Assembly: GCA_900754955.1 (NCBI GenBank)
Contig: CAAEEV010000182.1
Location: 1-6,644 of the forward strand
DNA from: Eggerthellaceae bacterium
GTDB taxonomy: Bacteria; Actinomycetota; Coriobacteriia; Coriobacteriales; Eggerthellaceae
DNA: 6,644 nucleotides
Direction of reading: 5' to 3'
Of the stretch, positions 6,073 through 6,644 are shown one piece after another. Position 1 is the first letter of the stretch. Each line of letters opens with the position of its first letter. The position numbers and the translations under genes are program-made. The notes beneath the pieces are model-generated. The model was not told the DNA's origin. It was given only the letters and a program-made list of their open reading frames with translations, and did no database searches.

Positions 6073-6104
6073 TGCAGCGTGAAACTACGTTGGAAGGAGC
6101 GTCC

Positions 6105-6548
6105 ATGGAATACCAGAAGCTGCAGGACGAGATCAAAGCCGCCATGAAAGCGCGCGACACCAAGCGCCGCGACATTCTGCGCCAGGTGCACACCGAGCTG
6201 AAAGCGATCGAAGTCGACGAGCGCCGCGAGATCGTGGAAGCCGACGTCGATGCCATGATCAAGCGCGTGCTCAAGCAGACGAAGGAGACGCTCGAGGGCT
6301 CCATCAAGGCGGGCACCAACCAGGAGCGCACCGATACGCTTACCGAGCAGGTAGCCATCCTTGAGGAGTACCTGCCGCGCCAGGTGTCGGGCGACGAGCT
6401 CATGGCGCTTATCGACACGGTGCTCGCGGAGACCGGCGCAACCACGAAGGAGGAGATGGGACGCGTGATGGGCGCGCTCACGCAGAAGACGGGCGGCAAC
6501 TTCGACAAAGCCGCCGCAGCAGCCGAGCTCGGCAAGCGCCTTTCGTAG
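6105..6548 (+). CDS. yqeY: GatB/YqeY domain-containing protein
   Basis: This 147-residue soluble protein has the usual YqeY length of about 148. Diagnostic stretches are the N-terminal helix ending AAMKARDTKRRDILR (12-26), VKRVLKQTKE-type charged helix (51-61 reads MIKRVLKQTKE), AILEEYLPRQVS (84-95) and the tail-domain motif GATTKEEMGRVMGAL (111-125). The fold is all helical and related to the C-terminal domain of the GatB subunit of the tRNA-dependent amidotransferase, which contacts tRNA. No catalytic residue is expected, and the cellular role of stand-alone YqeY is not established. The start at 6105 follows AGGAG (6095-6099) at 5 nt; the frame is open further upstream, but that part is low-complexity and unlike the family. 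The C-terminal GNFDKAAAAAEL departs from the more usual GRADGKxV pattern. The gene appears monocistronic and sits between two parS sites. Confidence 0.92.
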   Translation: MEYQKLQDEIKAAMKARDTKRRDILRQVHTELKAIEVDERREIVEADVDAMIKRVLKQTKETLEGSIKAGTNQERTDTLTEQVAILEEYLPRQVSGDELMALIDTVLAETGATTKEEMGRVMGALTQKTGGNFDKAAAAAELGKRLS

Positions 6549-6557
6549 CAAAGAAGC

Positions 6558-6580
6558 GGGCGGTTCCCACGCAGACGCCC
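6558..6580 (+). other. Weak stem-loop after yqeY
   Basis: GGGCG (6558-6562) can pair with CGCCC (6576-6580) across a 13-nt loop, 10 nt after the yqeY stop. It is followed by GATCAAAAG and not by a T run, so it is at best a weak terminator. The parS palindrome further on is the stronger hairpin. Confidence 0.2.
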
Positions 6581-6618
6581 GATCAAAAGCGAACGTTTGC
6601 GACGCCACAACAAAGGGG

Positions 6619-6644
6619 CCGGATGTTTCACGTGAAACATCCGG
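6619..6644. repeat. Palindrome around parS 2, cut by the window end
   Basis: The 26 bases to the window end are perfectly palindromic about a centre between 6631 and 6632, with CCGG/CCGG arms outside parS. The preceding bases are GGGG (6615-6618), so the full palindrome probably continues with CCCC beyond the window. Its outer arm (GGGGCCGG) differs in order from that of the first palindrome (GGCCCCGG), yet both arms would be self-complementary. Confidence 0.75.
6624..6639. promoter_or_regulatory. parS site 2 (ParB-binding centromere sequence)
   Basis: This is a second exact copy of the 16-bp consensus TGTTTCACGTGAAACA, 76 nt after the yqeY stop and 772 bp from the first. Close pairs of parS are known in origin-proximal regions of several chromosomes. 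The flanking bases GGA/TCC are also shared with site 1, which extends identity to 24 bp. Confidence 0.88.

Larger units (their letters stand above)
5645..6104. other. 460-bp gene-free region with parS site and yqeY promoter
   Basis: No convincing gene is present; open frames reaching in from both sides give Arg/Ala/Gly-rich translations without ribosome-binding sites. The region holds a 22-bp repeat (5666-5687 and 6006-6027), the parS palindrome at 5840-5879, and two smaller potential hairpins just after it: CTGTCG/CGACAG (5881-5886, 5898-5903) and GCTGCC/GGCAGC (5921-5926, 5932-5937). The yqeY promoter candidate is near its end. No classical stem plus T-run terminator for the permease gene is seen apart from the palindrome itself. 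Confidence 0.7.

Noticed and set aside
6079..6087. CGTGAAACT as a third parS site
   Set aside because: Only one half resembles parS; the left half does not match, so it is not a ParB site.
5949..6104. Extension of the YqeY frame upstream of 6105
   Set aside because: The added part is low-complexity, contains the candidate promoter, and is not part of the YqeY family; the strong AGGAG marks 6105.

Overview
The window is GC-rich chromosomal DNA with GC-biased third codon positions, good Shine-Dalgarno sites and tightly overlapping genes. Together with a Bce-type sensory/transport cluster, a YqeY gene and two perfect bacterial parS sites, this suggests a high-GC Gram-positive chromosome. My best guess is Coriobacteriia (Eggerthellaceae-like), an inference from gene style and not from any database match.

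Layout: a response regulator (87-758) and its intramembrane-sensing histidine kinase (755-1825) overlap by 4 nt. An 821-bp stretch with no credible gene follows (1826-2646). It holds a 204-bp imperfect inverted-repeat element (2101-2304), a G-quadruplex-like G tract (2444-2461), and just before the next gene a triple GTAAG repeat and a candidate promoter. Then come an ABC ATPase (2647-3486) and a 722-residue, ten-helix FtsX/BceB-type permease (3476-5644), overlapping by 11 nt. A second gene-free stretch (5645-6104) carries a perfect parS site inside a 40-bp perfect palindrome, a near-identical 22-bp repeat on either side of it, and a candidate promoter for a YqeY-family gene (6105-6548). The last 26 bases are a second parS palindrome cut by the window edge.

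The first four genes form a complete Bce-type module. By family knowledge the permease, with its large extracytoplasmic loop, detects and handles a cell-wall-active peptide antibiotic and passes the signal to the kinase, which has almost no extracellular domain. The kinase phosphorylates the regulator, which switches on the transporter genes. The GTAAG repeats, about 10 bp upstream of the candidate -35, are the best operator candidate. The substrate cannot be read from the sequence.

The least ordinary signals are non-coding: two consensus parS (ParB-binding) sites 772 bp apart bracketing the YqeY gene, both embedded in hairpin-forming palindromes, and the long inverted-repeat element that separates the two-component genes from their transporter.
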